DNA from: Brevundimonas subvibrioides
GTDB taxonomy: Bacteria; Pseudomonadota; Alphaproteobacteria; Caulobacterales; Caulobacteraceae
Assembly: GCF_002280785.1 (NCBI RefSeq)
Contig: NZ_NCEQ01000003.1
Coordinates: forward strand, 62,001 to 126,000
Reading direction: 5' to 3'
DNA length: 64,000 nt
Below the pieces are notes generated by a model that had not been told where the DNA came from, did no database searches, and was given only the letters and a program-made list of their open reading frames with translations. Of this stretch, positions 30,880-40,708 are shown piece by piece. Numbering within the stretch: the stretch's first letter is position 1; every line of letters starts with the position of its first letter. Made by a program: the position numbers and the translations under genes.

Positions 30880-31881
30880 CTAGCTCTCGACGGTCACCAC
30901 GACCTTGCCCATGACCGTGCGGTCGGACAGGGCCTGGATGGCCTCGTGGGCGCGTTCCAGCGGGAAGGTCCGGCTGACGCGCGGCTTGATCTTGCCCTCG
31001 GCCCAGAACTTCATCAGGTCGGCGACATTGGCCCTGTGCCCCTCGGGATCGCGCGCGGCGGCGGCCCCCCAGAAGACGCCGACCACCGACACCGACTTCA
31101 GCAGGGTCAGGTTCAGCGGGAAGGACGGGATGCCGGCCGGGAAGCCGACCACCAGATAGCGGCCGTTCCAGTCCATCGAGCGCAGGGCCGGTTCAGCATA
31201 GTCGCCGCCGACGCCGTCATAGACCACGTCCGGACCGTCGCGGCCCGAGGCCAGCTTGAACTCGCCCGAGAGCTCCTTCTGGGCCGCCTTGTCCATCGGC
31301 CCCGACGGATAGATCAGGCCGTTGTCGGCCCCAAGCTCGAGCGCGAACTGGACCTTGTCATTGGTCGAGGCGGCGGCCGTGACCTGGGCCCCCATGGCCT
31401 TGCCCAGTTCGACGGCGGCGGCGCCGACCCCGCCCGCGGCGCCCAGCACCAGCAGGCGTTCGCCGGCCTTCAGCCGGGCCCGGTCCTTGAGGGCGTAGTA
31501 GGAGGTGCCGTAGGTCATGATCAGGGCGGCGGCCTCCTCGAACGACATGGCGTCCGGCATCTTGATCAGCGCCTCGGCGCGAACGGCCAGCCGCTCGACC
31601 ATGCCGCCCCAGCCGGGCATGGCGATGACGCGGTCGCCCTTGAAGACGCCCTTGACCCCCTCGCCCACGGCCTCGACCACGCCGGAGACCTCGCCGCCCG
31701 GCGAGAAGGGGCGCTGGGGTTTGAACTGGTATCTGTCCTCGATGATCAGGGTGTCGGGGAAGTTCACCCCCACGGCCTTGACCTCGATGATGACCTCGCC
31801 CGCCTTGGGGGTGGGATCCAGCACCTCCTCGACGACGAGGCTGTCGGGGCCGCCGACGGTCTTGGACAGGACTGCGCGCAT
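30880..31881 (-). CDS. NADPH:quinone oxidoreductase (MDR family, zinc-free)
   Basis: A 333-residue medium-chain reductase. The N-terminal GroES-like domain contains VGVNFPDTLIIEDRYQ and PFSPGGEVSGVVEAVGEGV, and the Rossmann motif is VLGAAGGVGAAAVELGKAMG. The catalytic-zinc cysteine of alcohol dehydrogenases is absent, which fits quinone oxidoreductases. It probably reduces quinones or enones with NADPH in the cytosol. It lies about 35 bases after the 2OG-oxygenase gene in the same direction. Confidence 0.85.
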   Translation of the reverse strand: MRAVLSKTVGGPDSLVVEEVLDPTPKAGEVIIEVKAVGVNFPDTLIIEDRYQFKPQRPFSPGGEVSGVVEAVGEGVKGVFKGDRVIAMPGWGGMVERLAVRAEALIKMPDAMSFEEAAALIMTYGTSYYALKDRARLKAGERLLVLGAAGGVGAAAVELGKAMGAQVTAAASTNDKVQFALELGADNGLIYPSGPMDKAAQKELSGEFKLASGRDGPDVVYDGVGGDYAEPALRSMDWNGRYLVVGFPAGIPSFPLNLTLLKSVSVVGVFWGAAAARDPEGHRANVADLMKFWAEGKIKPRVSRTFPLERAHEAIQALSDRTVMGKVVVTVES

Positions 31882-31916
31882 GAAATGCCTTTCAGGGGTG
31901 ATGGGGAGAGAGCGGC

Positions 31917-32645
31917 TCAGGCCGCGGAAACAGGTTTGTCCTGGCGGATCCAGCCGGTGACCGACAGCCGGTTGCCGCCGGCGAACGGGGCTACATAGGT
32001 CACGGCGTGTTCGTAGGGGACGGTGAACAGGTTCAGGGCGTTGAACCTGGGCGTATAGGCCTCGGACACATGGCCGTCGTCGTCGATAAAGGCCAGCAGC
32101 CCGCCCCAGTCCGCCCGCCAGTCCGGCGTCAGGCTGAGGACATAGGCATAGAGCCGCTGGCGTCTGTCGTGGGCGTCGTTGTGCTGGTTCAGATAGTGGC
32201 CCGGCTGGAATCGTGTGGCCTGGCTGTCGACATAGAGGGGCCGATCATCGCCCGTCGCCTCGCGCACGAAGCCCAGAAACGCCTCGCTGTTCAGCATCTC
32301 GTGCAAGGCGCGATAGACCGGCCGCACCGGTCTGCCGTTCTCGATGTCGGTCGAGATGCGCACCGTGTCGAACATGAAATGCAGGCCGCTGGAGGTCTCC
32401 GTGTGCGCCACGGCCATGAACTGGCGATACTGCTCGGGCGTCAGGGCCTCCAGGGTCTCGACCGGGATGTCGGCGTTCTTGCCGCCGCTGATGGTCGAAC
32501 AGACCCACAGGTTTTCGGCGACCAGGGTCTCGTACAGGGTCGCGGCGCTGTCCGGCGTCAGGAAGCCCGGGATATGGACGCGGTTGAACGATGTGAACGC
32601 CGGGCGGATGTCGCGCCCCTTCAGCCCCGGATCGATCTTCGCCAC
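31917..32645 (-). CDS. 2OG-Fe(II) oxygenase, prolyl-hydroxylase-like
   Basis: A 242-residue non-haem iron dioxygenase. Iron ligands are His155 and Asp157 (LNQHNDAHD) and His213 (FTVPYEHAVTYVAP); Arg226 in GGNRLSVTGW is the likely 2-oxoglutarate ligand. The double-stranded beta-helix core includes LYAYVLSLTPDW and WGGLLAFIDDDG, as in the proline-hydroxylase-like Ofd1/Tpa1 group. The substrate is unknown. It is divergent from the isoaspartyl peptidase gene and probably co-transcribed with the quinone oxidoreductase. Confidence 0.85.
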   Translation of the reverse strand: MAKIDPGLKGRDIRPAFTSFNRVHIPGFLTPDSAATLYETLVAENLWVCSTISGGKNADIPVETLEALTPEQYRQFMAVAHTETSSGLHFMFDTVRISTDIENGRPVRPVYRALHEMLNSEAFLGFVREATGDDRPLYVDSQATRFQPGHYLNQHNDAHDRRQRLYAYVLSLTPDWRADWGGLLAFIDDDGHVSEAYTPRFNALNLFTVPYEHAVTYVAPFAGGNRLSVTGWIRQDKPVSAA

Positions 32646-32778
32646 GTCTCGTCGCCCTGTGGTCAGCCTGTCGTGCGGCGACGGTTGTCACAGGATGGGC
32701 CCCGTGTCATCGCCCCCCGACGCTAGCCAGTCGAACCGCTCCATGGAAGGGCGGACGAGCGGCCCAAGGAGAAACGCC

Positions 32779-33675
32779 ATGACCCGACCCGCCCTCATCC
32801 TGCACGGCGGCGCCGGCGCGCGTCGCAGCCGCGACTACACCGCCGAGATCGCCCATATGCGCGAAGTGGTCGAGGCCATGCGGGTGCGGCTTGAGGCCGG
32901 CGTCCCGGCGCTCGACGTGGCGGTGGAGACCCTGGTCCTGCTGGAGGATTCCGGCCTCTATGTCGCGGGTCGCGGGGCCTCGCCCAACCTGGCCGGCGAA
33001 TACGAACTGGACGCCAGCCTGATGGACGGGCCGAGCCGCCGCGCGGGCGCCGTCGCCGCCTTCCAGGGCTATCGCAATCCGATCCGGGCGGCCCGCGCGG
33101 TGATGGATCACAGCCCGCACGTGCTGCTGGCCGGGTCGGGGGCGGCCCGGTTCGCGGGCGAACACGGCCTGGAGCCGATCGACGATCCCGAAGCCTGGTT
33201 CACCCGCGCCGGCCAGGGCGAGGACAACCATCCGCCGGGCCAAGGTCCGGGTGTGGGACCGGCGCTGAGCCACGGGACGGTCGGCTGCTGCGTGCTGGAC
33301 GCCCAGGGTCGTCTGGCGGCCGCGACCTCGACCGGCGGCGTGTTCGGCAAGCTGCCGGGGCGGGTGGGCGACACGCCGATCCCGGCGGCGGGCGTCTGGG
33401 CCACGGACCGGGTCGCGGTCTCCTGCACGGGCCAGGGCGAGTATTTCATCCGCACCGCCGCCGCCGCCCAGATGGACTGGCGGGTCGAGGCGGGCGCCTC
33501 GATCACCGAGGCCGGACAGGCGGTCATCGCCGGCATCGGCGCGATGGGCGGCGACGGCGGCCTGATCGCGCTCGACGCGCTGGGCCACCGCGCCGATCCC
33601 TTCAACTCCCAGGGCATGAAGCGCGCCTGGCTGACCCCGGACGGCGAGGTCGGGGTCGAGGTGTTCGGGAAGTAG
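32779..33675 (+). CDS. Isoaspartyl peptidase / plant-type L-asparaginase (Ntn hydrolase)
   Basis: A 298-residue N-terminal-nucleophile hydrolase that cuts itself into two chains and then hydrolyses isoaspartyl peptides or asparagine. The N-terminus PALILHGGAGARR is the family start, and the autocleavage and catalytic residue is Thr167 in SHGTVGCCVLD. TSTGGVFGKLPGRVGDTPI forms the substrate pocket. The start at 32779 has AAGGAG eight bases upstream. It is a single gene with a strong hairpin just after its stop. Confidence 0.93.
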   Translation: MTRPALILHGGAGARRSRDYTAEIAHMREVVEAMRVRLEAGVPALDVAVETLVLLEDSGLYVAGRGASPNLAGEYELDASLMDGPSRRAGAVAAFQGYRNPIRAARAVMDHSPHVLLAGSGAARFAGEHGLEPIDDPEAWFTRAGQGEDNHPPGQGPGVGPALSHGTVGCCVLDAQGRLAAATSTGGVFGKLPGRVGDTPIPAAGVWATDRVAVSCTGQGEYFIRTAAAAQMDWRVEAGASITEAGQAVIAGIGAMGGDGGLIALDALGHRADPFNSQGMKRAWLTPDGEVGVEVFGK

Positions 33676-33682
33676 CGCGGGC

Positions 33683-33712
33683 GTTCTCCCTCCCCCTCGG
33701 GGGAGGGAGAAC
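33683..33712 (+). terminator. Strong hairpin after the isoaspartyl peptidase gene
   Basis: GTTCTCCCTCCCC at 33683-33695 is followed after CTCG-type loop bases by its exact complement GGGGAGGGAGAAC at 33700-33712. It begins about 8 bases after the stop codon. There is no U-tract. Its sequence resembles the arms of the longer inverted repeats elsewhere in the window. Confidence 0.6.
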
Positions 33713-33792
33713 CCGATCCTTACATTACACCGCCGTAACGTGCGCCGTTCGCCGACCCTGATACGGTCGCGCCGCAACTCCGGAGTCCGTTC

Positions 33793-36639
33793 ATGAAATC
33801 CCGCCTGAAGTCGGCCGTCGCCGCCCTCGCCCTCGTCACCGCTCTCGGGACCTTCTCGCCGGTCCTGGCCCAGGACGCTGCGGGGGCGCCGCCCGCCGCC
33901 ATCGAGGTGCCGCCGCTGGGCTTCGTGAAGCGGACCCTGCCGAACGGGATGGACGTCTACACTGCGCGCGACACGACGACGTCGAACGTCACGGTCCAGG
34001 TCTGGTACCGGGTCGGCTCCAAGGACGACCCGCAGGACCGCTCCGGCTTCGCCCACCTGTTCGAACACCTGATGTTCAAGGCGACCAAGGATTTCCCGGA
34101 CGAGACCTTCGACCGCCTGACCGAGGACGTGGGGGGCAACAACAACGCCTTCACCAGTGACGATGTCACCGCCTATCACGAGACCATCCCGGCCAATCAC
34201 CTGGAGCGTCTGATCTTCGCCGAGGCCAGCCGTCTGGGCTCGCTGGTCGTCGATGAGAGCGTGTTCGCGAGCGAGCGCGACGTGGTCAAGGAGGAGTACC
34301 GTCAGGGCGTCCTGGCCAACCCCTACGGCCGGATGCGTCTGTTCCTGCCCATGCTGATCTTCCAGCAGAGCCCCTATCGCCGCTCGACCATCGGCTCGAT
34401 CGAGAACCTGGACGCCGCGACCATCGAGGACGTGCGCCGTTTCCACGCCACCTATTATCGCCCCGACAACGCCATCCTGATCGTGGCCGGCAATTTCGAC
34501 CAGGCCGAACTGGACGGCTGGATCGACCGCTATATGGCGCCGATCGCCAATCCGGACCGGCCGCTGGAGGTCACAGACGCCTCCGAGCCGGAGCCGACCG
34601 GCCCGCGCGAGATGACCGTCCACGCTCCGAACGTGCCGCTGCCCGCTGTGATGCGCGCCTGGCCGACCGTGCCTTACGGCCACCCGGATCGCGCCGCCCT
34701 GACCGTGCTCGACGGCATCCTGTCCACGGGCGAGAGCTCGCGGATGTATCGCTCGCTGGTCTATGAGCAGCAGATCGCCGCCCAGGCCGGGTCCTCGCCC
34801 GACTTCTCGCAGCAGGCCGGATATCTGATGGCCCAGGTCATCATGTCGGACGGCCATACGGTCGACGAGGGCCTGACCGCCATTGACGCCGAAATCACGA
34901 AATTCCGCGACCAGCCGGTCACCGACGCCGAGCTGAACGAGGCCAAGAACGAGCTGGTCGCCGACGCCCTGCGCGGTCGCGAGACCATCGACGATCGCGC
35001 CAGCGCCCTCGGCTGGGCCCTGATCAACACCAATGACGCGGCGACCGCCGACCGCGAGATCGCCGAGATCCAGGCCGTCACCGCCGCCGAAGTCCAGCGC
35101 GTCGCCCGCCGCTATCTGACCGACCAGAGGGCCGTGACCCTGCGCTACCTCAACGCCGACGAGGCCAATCCTGTGACGGCGCAGCAGACCGGGATCACCG
35201 CCCCGGTGACCCTGGCCGACCTCGCCCCCGTGGGTCAGGTCTTCACCCTGCTGCCGGAAGCCGAGCGCGCGGCCCTTCCCGCGACGACCGATCCGGTCGC
35301 CCCGACGACCCCGCCCGTTGCGGACTTCCGCCTCGACAACGGGCTGCGCGTCCTGGTCGTGGAGAAGGATGGCCTGCCGCTGGTCTCCGCCCGACTGAAC
35401 TTCGACGCCGGTTCCGGCGACGAGGCGGGCGGCAAGGCCGGGGTCGCCGCCCTGACCGCCGCCCTCCTGACCCAGGGGACCGCGACCCGCAGCGCGCCCG
35501 AGATCGCCACGGAGATCGAACAGCTGGGCGCCTCGATCGGCGCCGGCTCGGGGCCTGACTTCACCAACATCTACGCCAACGCCCCGGCCAATGTCTTCCC
35601 GCAGACAGTGGCCCTGATGGCCGATCTGGTGCGTAACCCGGCCTTCGCCCAGGAGGAGCTGGACCGCCAGCGGGACCAGACCCTGGACAATCTGCGCGTC
35701 GCCCTCGCCACGCCCGGCCCGGTCGCCTCCCAGGCCGCCGCCCGTGTGATCTATGGCGACGCGGCCTATGGCGCCCCCGGCTCCGGCACCCTGACCAGCA
35801 TCCCCGCCATCACCCGTGAAGACGTGGCCGCCTTCCACCAGCACCGCTATCGCCCCTCGGAGGCGACCCTGGTCTTCTCGGGCGCGATCTCGGAGACCGA
35901 CGCCCGCGCCCTGGCGCAGTCGGCCTTCGGCGACTGGCGCGACACGAACAGCACCGCCGAGGCCCGCGTCGCCCCGCTCGGCCAACCCCTGCCGCCCCGC
36001 GTCGTCGTCATCGACCAGCCCGGCGCCGGTCAGGCGGCGGTGACGGTCGCCCTGCGCGGCGTGTCCCGCACCGACGCCGACTACTTCCCCCTGACGCTGG
36101 GCAACACCCTGCTGGGCGGCAGCTTTACCTCGCGCCTGAACCAGGAAATCCGCATCAAGCGCGGCCTCAGCTACGGCACCCGCTCGTCGCTGGGCGTGCG
36201 CCGCGAGGACGGCCTGTTCACCGCCAGCGCCCAGACGCGCAACGATGCGGCTGTGGAGGTGTCCGACCTGATCCTGGCCGAGATCACCCGCCTGTCGACC
36301 ACCCGGCCGACGGCGTCGGAATTGACCACGCGTCAGGCCATCCTGACCGGCGCCTTCGGCGACTCGCTGGAAACCGTGGATGGCCTCGGCGGCCTCGTCG
36401 CCAACCTGGCGCTCTACGACCTGCCGATGAGCGATCTGGCGGCCTATGTCGGCAAGGTCGAGGCCATCGACGGCGCGGCGGTCCAGGAGGCCTTCGCCGA
36501 ACACCTGCCGGTCGACCGGGCCAGCCTGGTCATCGTCGGCGACGCGGCCCGGTTCATCGACGCCCTGCGCGCGAAACACCCCAACGTCGAGGTCATCCCG
36601 ATCTCGGCCCTGAACCTCGACAACGCGGCCCTGAGGTAG
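33793..36639 (+). CDS. Secreted M16-family zinc metallopeptidase, two M16 units
   Basis: A 948-residue exported protein with a signal peptide ending near SPVLAQ (about residue 27). The N-terminal M16 unit has the inverted zinc motif HLFEH (His88, Glu91, His92) and the downstream EASRLGSLVVDE helix. The second unit (from about residue 510, FRLDNGLRVLVVEKDGLPLV) lacks HxxEH and would be the structural partner, as is usual in two-domain bacterial M16 proteins. Sites such as SGALSYGTRSSL-type clasp residues (RGLSYGTRSSLG) are present. It likely degrades peptides in the periplasm. Single gene. Confidence 0.92.
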   Translation: MKSRLKSAVAALALVTALGTFSPVLAQDAAGAPPAAIEVPPLGFVKRTLPNGMDVYTARDTTTSNVTVQVWYRVGSKDDPQDRSGFAHLFEHLMFKATKDFPDETFDRLTEDVGGNNNAFTSDDVTAYHETIPANHLERLIFAEASRLGSLVVDESVFASERDVVKEEYRQGVLANPYGRMRLFLPMLIFQQSPYRRSTIGSIENLDAATIEDVRRFHATYYRPDNAILIVAGNFDQAELDGWIDRYMAPIANPDRPLEVTDASEPEPTGPREMTVHAPNVPLPAVMRAWPTVPYGHPDRAALTVLDGILSTGESSRMYRSLVYEQQIAAQAGSSPDFSQQAGYLMAQVIMSDGHTVDEGLTAIDAEITKFRDQPVTDAELNEAKNELVADALRGRETIDDRASALGWALINTNDAATADREIAEIQAVTAAEVQRVARRYLTDQRAVTLRYLNADEANPVTAQQTGITAPVTLADLAPVGQVFTLLPEAERAALPATTDPVAPTTPPVADFRLDNGLRVLVVEKDGLPLVSARLNFDAGSGDEAGGKAGVAALTAALLTQGTATRSAPEIATEIEQLGASIGAGSGPDFTNIYANAPANVFPQTVALMADLVRNPAFAQEELDRQRDQTLDNLRVALATPGPVASQAAARVIYGDAAYGAPGSGTLTSIPAITREDVAAFHQHRYRPSEATLVFSGAISETDARALAQSAFGDWRDTNSTAEARVAPLGQPLPPRVVVIDQPGAGQAAVTVALRGVSRTDADYFPLTLGNTLLGGSFTSRLNQEIRIKRGLSYGTRSSLGVRREDGLFTASAQTRNDAAVEVSDLILAEITRLSTTRPTASELTTRQAILTGAFGDSLETVDGLGGLVANLALYDLPMSDLAAYVGKVEAIDGAAVQEAFAEHLPVDRASLVIVGDAARFIDALRAKHPNVEVIPISALNLDNAALR

Positions 36640-36649
36640 GGGGAAAAGG

Positions 36650-36800
36650 TCTCCTCCCTGTTCGCCTCTTGGCGAATGGGGAGGTGGCGGCGAGCCCTTG
36701 CGAGCTGACGGAGGGGCTCTGGAGGCGGCAAGAACCCCTCCGTCTCCTTCGCTCCGCTACGGATCCACCTCCCCATCGCTACGCGACAGGGAGGAGACGC
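36650..36800. repeat. Long inverted repeat, Caulobacter-intergenic-type (copy 2)
   Basis: CTCCTCCCTGT near the left end pairs with ACAGGGAGGAG near the right; GGGGAGGTGG pairs with CCACCTCCCC; ACGGAGGGG pairs with CCCCTCCGT. The nested arms fill the gap between two convergent genes, as in copy 1 at 30,747. Confidence 0.7.
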
Positions 36801-36805
36801 GGCTG

Positions 36806-37360
36806 TCAGTCCTCGCCCGCCTCGTCGTCAGCGGCATCGGCATCGGCATCGGCATCGGCTTCCTCGGCCACCACGACGTCGGAGGCCTGGTCCAGGGCGT
36901 ACTGGGCGATCAGGCCATAGGTGACCATCTGTTCCGGATCGTTCGCGGCCCAGGCGCCGTTCGTGACCAGGCCCTGGGCGAGAACCGGGGCGGTGCGCAG
37001 CGCTTCCTGCACCTCGGGGTCGTTCATCGCATCGGCGACCAGGGCCTCGACGTCGATATTGGCCAGGGCTTCCTGGGCGATCTGGCCGGCGTGGCGGCTG
37101 ACCTCGGCCGTGAAGGCCGCGATCTCCGGCTGGTATTCGGTCCAGATGGCCGCGATCCGCGCCTCGCGCTGGGCCTCGGTCAGGCTTTTGTCCTCGGAGA
37201 TCGCTTCGGCGCGTTCGCCGAACGCCTCCATCCGCGCTTCGAAGGCCCCGGCGGCGGCTTCGATGGCGGCTTCCGACGCCGTCTGAGGGTCTTCGGCGGC
37301 AAGCGCGGCGGACAGCGGCAGAACGGCGAGGGCGGCGGACAGCGAGAGGGCGCGGATCAT
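36806..37360 (-). CDS. Small secreted acidic protein, family unknown (paralogue 1)
   Basis: A 184-residue exported protein with a signal peptide (SLSAALAVLPLSAALA). The mature part is Ala/Glu-rich and helical, containing FEARMEAFGERAEAI and IWTEYQPEIAAFTAEV. The C-terminus is a strongly acidic Asp-Ala repeat (ADADADADAADDEAGED). It shares layout and the EAFG...YQP..AF pattern with the next two genes, so they are probably diverged tandem duplicates. I do not recognise the family. A periplasmic chaperone- or cation-binding-like role would be speculation. Confidence 0.75.
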   Translation of the reverse strand: MIRALSLSAALAVLPLSAALAAEDPQTASEAAIEAAAGAFEARMEAFGERAEAISEDKSLTEAQREARIAAIWTEYQPEIAAFTAEVSRHAGQIAQEALANIDVEALVADAMNDPEVQEALRTAPVLAQGLVTNGAWAANDPEQMVTYGLIAQYALDQASDVVVAEEADADADADAADDEAGED

Positions 37361-37438
37361 GGCGGGCAGCTCCTTGAGTTCGCACTCAAGGTCCGCCCGA
37401 CCGACCGTCAGCTCAAGTGAAATCGCGGTAAGGCGGGC

Positions 37439-37864
37439 TCAGGGCGCCGGGGCCGCCGTCGCCGCCTGCTCGATCTGGGTCCGGACCAGACGCGGGACCG
37501 AACGCAGCTGCGGCAGGGCCTGGGTCAGGCCTGCGAGCATGCCCGCGCGCTCGGTCTCGGGCGCCGCGGCCATCTGTTGATTCATGAAGGTCTCGAACGC
37601 CGTGGCGAAGGCGTCGGCGTCGGGCTGATAGCGCGCTTCGATGGCGTCCAGAGACGCGGCGCGTCGGGCGGCGTCCGCCTCGGCGACGGCCGTCTGCATC
37701 TCCGCCTGCATGGCCTCCACCTTCACTCCGAAGGCCTCGGCGGTCGCCTCGAACGCCGCCTCACCCGGCGACGGAGCCTCGGCCGGCGTCGCGGGAGCCG
37801 TCTGGGCGCTGACGGCGGGGGCCATGGTGGACAGGGCGGCGGCGATGACGAGGGCGCGGATCAT
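37439..37864 (-). CDS. Small secreted protein, family unknown (paralogue 2)
   Basis: A 141-residue exported protein starting MIRALVIAAALSTMAPAVSA, close to the signal of the downstream paralogue. The mature part repeats the pattern seen there: FEATAEAFGVKVEAMQAEM and IEARYQPDADAFATAFETFM. The start at 37864 is chosen because it gives the signal peptide; the upstream extension encodes an unrelated Pro/Arg-rich frame. No function can be assigned. Confidence 0.75.
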   Translation of the reverse strand: MIRALVIAAALSTMAPAVSAQTAPATPAEAPSPGEAAFEATAEAFGVKVEAMQAEMQTAVAEADAARRAASLDAIEARYQPDADAFATAFETFMNQQMAAAPETERAGMLAGLTQALPQLRSVPRLVRTQIEQAATAAPAP

Positions 37865-37934
37865 GTGAGGGCTCACGGGTTCGGGATTTGTATTCGGCTG
37901 ACAAACGACGCCGGACGGATCGCAGGGGGCGGTC

Positions 37935-38447
37935 TCAGTGCGAAGGCGCGGCCTCCGGAGGCGGCGGCAGGAGGGCGGCGGCTTCGGCGCGATCGCGCAT
38001 GGCCTGGGGCAGGGTCGCCAGCTGACCGGCGGTATTCTCGACATTGGTGCGCAGGGTCTGCTGCTCGGCCTCCGGCAGGGTCGCGAACTTCTGCGCGGCG
38101 AGGTTGAAGAAGTCCTGGATGAAGGCGTCGATCTCGGCCTGGAATCCCGTCTGGATGGCATCGAGCTCGGCCTTGGCCGCATCGGGATTGAGCGCCGTCA
38201 GGCGAGCGGTGTCCTTCATCTGCGCATCGACGGCGAGCACCCGTTGGCCCAGGGCCGCGGACCGCTCATTGAAGGCGGCTTCTTCCGGGGAGACAGGGGC
38301 TGCGACTTCCTCCGGCCCGGCGTTCGGCGCCGTCGCGGCCTCGGTCGCCGGAGCGACTTCGGCAGGGGGAGAGGCAGGCGCTTCGGTCTGGGGCGAAGAC
38401 GAAAGGACGCCGATCAGCAGGAACAGGGGGAGGGACAGGAAGGACAT
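37935..38447 (-). CDS. Small secreted protein, family unknown (paralogue 3)
   Basis: A 170-residue protein with an N-terminal hydrophobic signal (SFLSLPLFLLIGVLSSS), a Pro/Ala/Glu-rich linker (about 20-55) and a helical domain containing IQTGFQAEIDAFIQDFFNLA, the counterpart of the YQP..AF segment of its neighbours. It ends with a Pro-rich tail. It is in the same direction as the other small secreted proteins. Function unknown. Confidence 0.72.
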   Translation of the reverse strand: MSFLSLPLFLLIGVLSSSPQTEAPASPPAEVAPATEAATAPNAGPEEVAAPVSPEEAAFNERSAALGQRVLAVDAQMKDTARLTALNPDAAKAELDAIQTGFQAEIDAFIQDFFNLAAQKFATLPEAEQQTLRTNVENTAGQLATLPQAMRDRAEAAALLPPPPEAAPSH

Positions 38448-38525
38448 GCAGACTCTCTCGGGTTCAACCGTCGTCCCGTCTCGCGAAATCGTCGGCGGCT
38501 CAAGTCGAAATTGCGTGAACTCGTC

Positions 38526-38825
38526 CTACTTCGGGCTCGGCCGGGTCCGCGCGCCCTGGGCCTGGGCGTTTTCCTGGTAGCGGGCGACGATGGCCGAGAT
38601 GGCGCGGCGGGCCTGATCCTGGTCTCCGTCGGCCTGGATGATGGCCTGGACGATCTCCTGGTTCATCCGGTCCCGGGTCTCGCGGTCGGTCACGGCGGGC
38701 GCGAGGGTCGGGATATCGACCCATTCCAGAGCCGGCGGGATCACGGCCGGAATGGCGGTCTGTGCCAGAGACGGCGTGGCGGCGGCGAGGACGGCGGCGA
38801 CCGCCAGGAACACGAACTTGCGCAT
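38526..38825 (-). CDS. Small secreted protein, family unknown
   Basis: A 99-residue exported protein with signal peptide MRKFVFLAVAAVLAAATPSLA and a short mature region (RETRDRMNQEIVQAIIQADG, then AISAIVARYQENAQAQG). The RYQ segment recalls the three neighbouring secreted proteins. The start at 38825 is chosen for the signal peptide. Function unknown. Confidence 0.7.
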   Translation of the reverse strand: MRKFVFLAVAAVLAAATPSLAQTAIPAVIPPALEWVDIPTLAPAVTDRETRDRMNQEIVQAIIQADGDQDQARRAISAIVARYQENAQAQGARTRPSPK

Positions 38826-38935
38826 GGGATCCTCCCTGAAAGGAAGGCGGACGATGTCCCCGAACCCTTCATTGCGCAAGACCGCGTTCGCTGAACGGGC
38901 CCAAGAGGCGGCTTTCGTCAGACGCCTCCGGGGTT

Positions 38936-40171
<1,236 letters not shown>

Positions 40172-40303
40172 GAGGGCTCTTTCGCAGAACGGCGTGGGAG
40201 GATTTGGCGGCGCTTAAACGGCCTGACGCCCCGCGATGCAAGGGCGAGACTGTGGCGGACGCCGGCCTATCGCATCGCGTCGCCGCGCATTATGTCGGTC
40301 TGC

Positions 40304-40507
40304 ATGACCGACACGCCTGAAACCCCGTCCGACGTCCCGCCTGAACGGGTCCTCAGCGAGCCCGCCAAACGCGCCCTGGCCGAGGCCGCCGAACGTCGCG
40401 CGAAGGCCGGGGCGCCGGCGCCGGCGACCGAGCACGGCGGCCCGACCGGCCCGGAACCGACCCGCTACGGCGACTGGGAGAAGAAGGGTCTCGCGGTCGA
40501 TTTCTGA
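40304..40507 (+). CDS. DUF1674 protein (SdhAF4-like succinate dehydrogenase assembly factor)
   Basis: A 67-residue protein whose C-terminal part, GPEPTRYGDWEKKGLAVDF, is the conserved DUF1674 core; the family includes mitochondrial SDHAF4, which assists flavoprotein assembly of succinate dehydrogenase. The N-terminal half is Pro/Glu/Ala-rich and disordered. ATG 40304 is used; ATG 40292 is also possible. It is divergent from argG. Confidence 0.8.
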   Translation: MTDTPETPSDVPPERVLSEPAKRALAEAAERRAKAGAPAPATEHGGPTGPEPTRYGDWEKKGLAVDF

Positions 40508-40708
40508 CGCGCCCATCACGACGTCTATGGGGACAACGACGATCGCGCGCCGCGCGGGGCCGACCGCTGACGGGCTGAAGACGCCAGCTTCACGCCAGAA
40601 AAGCGAGATTCAACCTCGTCCTGAACGGATTGCTCCCGCCCAGGGGGCATCCGGAACCCTTCCGCGCGGGAAGACCTAGGGTGGCCCCGAACGTCGCGGA
40701 GCCGCCCA

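Noticed and set aside
32707-36579. Minus-strand open frame of about 1,290 codons opposite the isoaspartyl peptidase and M16 genes
   Set aside because: It lies antisense to two well-supported genes, shows Arg/Gly/Asp-biased text without motifs, and arises from codon third-position GC bias.
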